Origin: Paramacrobiotus richtersi
Lineage: Eukaryota; Tardigrada; Eutardigrada; Parachela; Macrobiotidae
Assembly: GCA_034698045.1 (NCBI GenBank)
Contig: JAQGAU010001136.1
Span: forward strand, 1 to 21,210
Length of the DNA stretch: 21,210 bases
Direction of reading: 5' to 3'
The stretch's first letter is position 1. Each line of letters opens with the position of its first letter. Positions 19,177 through 21,210 of the stretch are shown in pieces. The notes under the pieces were generated by a model. It was not told the DNA's origin. It did not search any database and saw only the letters and a program-made list of their open reading frames with translations. The position numbers were made by a program, and so were the translations under genes.

Positions 19177-21210
19177 ATGGACTGGATATTACCGCTTCTC
19201 GTACTGATTACGGTATTATGCATATAACTTCTAGGACGAAAAAGAATATAGAAAAATGTTTTTAACAATAGGATTGCATTTTTATCAGGTTATCACACTT
19301 TCCGGCGTAACAGCTCGCCCGCTACCGGCTAACGAATACACGAACTATGGGCAATATCGTCGGAATGACTACAAGCAGAATGCATCACCTTACAGGTAAA
19401 TTTATACAGATAATGTCCTTGATTAGTTTTAATATTGGATTTTTAAATCAGTGGACATGCGAGCAACACTTTATTCGAAGCAGACGACTCTGAAGTGGAC
19501 TAAGGCGATTACAATAAAATAAAAAAAGATTTATATAGTATTATAGTAACAACACAATTGTGATTTTGTCCACTTTAGCAGTGCCAGAGCACCAGCTTAT
19601 GATGATTACCGGAACAAAAACACATACAGGAATGAAGATATATATCCTTCTAGAAATCGGTAAGGAAAGTATATAATCAGGGATAATACTGTTCGCTGTA
19701 TTAGTATACACTACAGTATACATTTGTAACTAACGCTTCTCAAAATTTTCAAGTAGTTTTTTGGCCGTTATATCTTATTTTGATGCAGCAAATGAGAAAG
19801 CGCACTTTTTTATTTGTGTGTGTCGTTAAAAATTAATAAAGAGTGAGAGAGAAAATTGCATATTACAGACTGTACAGTAGCTGCTAATGATGCCATAATA
19901 CTCAGGCTCCGCTAGCAATGCTGTATATATGTATCGAATTTATAACAATGGGCCGTTTAATTTTCCCGTGTTTTTTCTAATTTATTAAATTTTTAATTTT
20001 TTCCCTTCTGTTAATGGTACGTACAGACAGTACATTTCTTTATTTAACGGCTATACAATATTAAATTGTTGACTGCCGTAGGTTTGAATATTACATAGCG
20101 CAAAAGTATTTTTAACAATTCTACATTTAAACCTACGATCACGTGCACAACTGTGTCCGACTTGTAACCGACAAACAAATTACGCGAAAAAGAAACCAAA
20201 GCTTGGTTAACTAATGCTTACGTAAAATTAGTCTACATTATTGTTATCTATAGTTAGTCATAAGAAAAAAACACTACTGATCGCTACATAATGCTTTTTT
20301 TCCAACAGCGAGAAAGGAAGGAGTTATGACAGAGACTACGGCGAATACGATAGAAACAACAGATACCGGGATGATAACCGCGACCACTACCGAAATGATG
20401 ATTATAATGAAGATTATCACCATTCCACGCCTGCACCACAACCGACCATTAAAAACATTACAGCAGGTAAAACAGGAAAACAGTTTTTAATGATATGCGG
20501 CTATAGGTACTGCCTGGTAATCTACGCATAAATTAAGATAAAAAATGTTTGTGTAAAGCTGGTTATAATACAGTGGTCTACATAACGCTGAACAGCAACT
20601 GCAGAACAGTTGGTATCAGCCACTTCACTACGAGATGCAATAACTTAATTACAGTCATACCGAAAACCGAAAAAAATATATAAAAAATATGAAATATAAA
20701 AATAACCGAACAAAATGTCGGAAACAATGCAGCTGTACATCACAGTATAGCCTTGTATACAGCGTTGTATATTTTATGTATACCTTACGTTTTATGTATT
20801 CACTGTAAGTGCTTGTGTTTCATATGATAATTATAGCTCAATGTACGTATATTGTACTATGTAACACATACAGTTAATAAAAAAATTAATGTGTAAAATT
20901 ATCAATATAAAGTACAAACTCTGCAGGAACTCGATATATATCACAAAATGTGTGTATGCAGACATCATAACGGCAAATGAACTCCGCATCGGCCAGTGGA
21001 TCCTCCATGACGAATTCTACAACGGCCAGCACTACTTTGTCATCCGGGATTCCAAAACCAACGGCGACCACCGTTTCGCTATCCAGGAAGGATTAGGCAA
21101 CCAGTGGACATTCGGTAAAGACCGCACCCTCTACCTGAACAGCTTAGTCATCGGCAAGTGGGTGATCCACGAAGAAGTCCCGGAAGAAGACCGGGAATTT
21201 CTGGTCTTCC
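19177..21210 (+). CDS. Secreted Tyr/Arg/Asn/Asp-rich protein with repeated C-terminal domain, 3' end cut
   Basis: Exons are 19177-19212, 19289-19395, 19582-19659, 20309-20466 and 20962-21210 (continuing past the edge), all in phase, giving 209 residues so far. Exons 1-2 give a clear signal peptide (MDWILPLLVLITVITLSGVT), with probable cleavage after Ala21. Residues 22-118 are low-complexity and polar, built from Tyr, Arg, Asn and Asp (for example YRNDDYNEDYHH) with about 16 tyrosines. A short Pro/Thr linker (STPAPQPTIKNITA, with an N-glycosylation sequon) leads into a folded-looking domain from about residue 128: ELRIGQWILHDE, HYFVIRD, HRFAIQEG, WTFGKD, then LVIGKWVIHEE. The two IGxW blocks are 54 residues apart. 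I do not recognise the family. A matrix, cuticle or adhesive role fits the composition but is inference. Start choice rests on the signal peptide and phase. Confidence 0.75.
19660..20308 (+). other. Intron 3 of the secreted-protein gene
   Basis: This is a 649-bp phase-2 intron opening GTAAGG and closing CCAACAG. It is A/T-rich. I see no gene, repeat family or RNA in it. Confidence 0.75.
20467..20961 (+). other. Intron 4 of the secreted-protein gene
   Basis: This 495-bp phase-1 intron opens GTAAAA and closes GTATGCAG, separating the low-complexity region from the folded domain. The middle part (20740-20820) has several tgtata/tatgta words. Nothing else is seen. Confidence 0.7.

Noticed and set aside
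20886..21071. Minus-strand frame at the right end
   Set aside because: It is antisense to the last exon of the secreted-protein gene.
1..21210. CRISPR array, prokaryotic operon, phage or defence system
   Set aside because: There are no regularly spaced identical repeats, no ribosome-binding sites and no operon layout. The genes are intron-bearing animal genes.

Overview
The window is animal nuclear DNA. It has no operons or bacterial-type signals. Every gene I can rebuild is split by GT..AG introns (60 bp to 1.35 kb), coding exons are clearly richer in G+C than the A/T-rich introns and spacers, and the recognisable proteins (VTI1A, STAMBP/AMSH, ENKD1, MRPS24) are animal housekeeping or ciliary families. 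I cannot place the species from sequence alone. A small-genome invertebrate is likely, because gene density is about one gene per 3.5 kb. ENKD1 implies a lineage that keeps centrioles or cilia.

Layout: six genes alternate strictly in strand. (1) 1-1351, minus: VTI1A, a Qb-SNARE whose C-terminal part lies beyond the left edge. (2) 2011-5611, plus: an unrecognised coiled-coil protein of about 685 residues with five QTD motifs of the type bound by dynein light chain LC8, carried largely by small phase-0 exons. (3) 6332-10133, minus: STAMBP/AMSH, a complete JAMM deubiquitinase of 440 residues in 8 exons. (4) 11757-15423, plus: ENKD1, an enkurin-domain protein of 364 residues in 4 exons. (5) 16548-17933, minus: MRPS24 (uS3m), a mitochondrial ribosomal protein of 170 residues in 3 exons. 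(6) 19177 to beyond the right edge, plus: a secreted protein with a signal peptide, a Tyr/Arg/Asn/Asp-rich region and a C-terminal domain I do not recognise, which has an internal repeat.

The spacers are therefore shared divergent promoters (1352-2010, 10134-11756, 17934-19176) or shared convergent 3' ends (5612-6331, 15424-16547). Introns and spacers hold a long imperfect hairpin, a 12-bp tandem repeat, a perfect 45-bp direct repeat, a possible tRNA-derived SINE and several A/T-rich repeats. The genes do not form one pathway. VTI1A and STAMBP both act in endosomal traffic and ENKD1 on ciliary microtubules, but neighbourhood alone is no evidence of joint function.

The best candidates for something undescribed are gene 2 (a multivalent LC8 scaffold, possibly membrane-linked) and gene 6 (a secreted low-complexity protein with a repeated domain). 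Exon models were built by hand from splice signals and reading phase. No transcript or database was consulted, and family assignments come from remembered family sequence.
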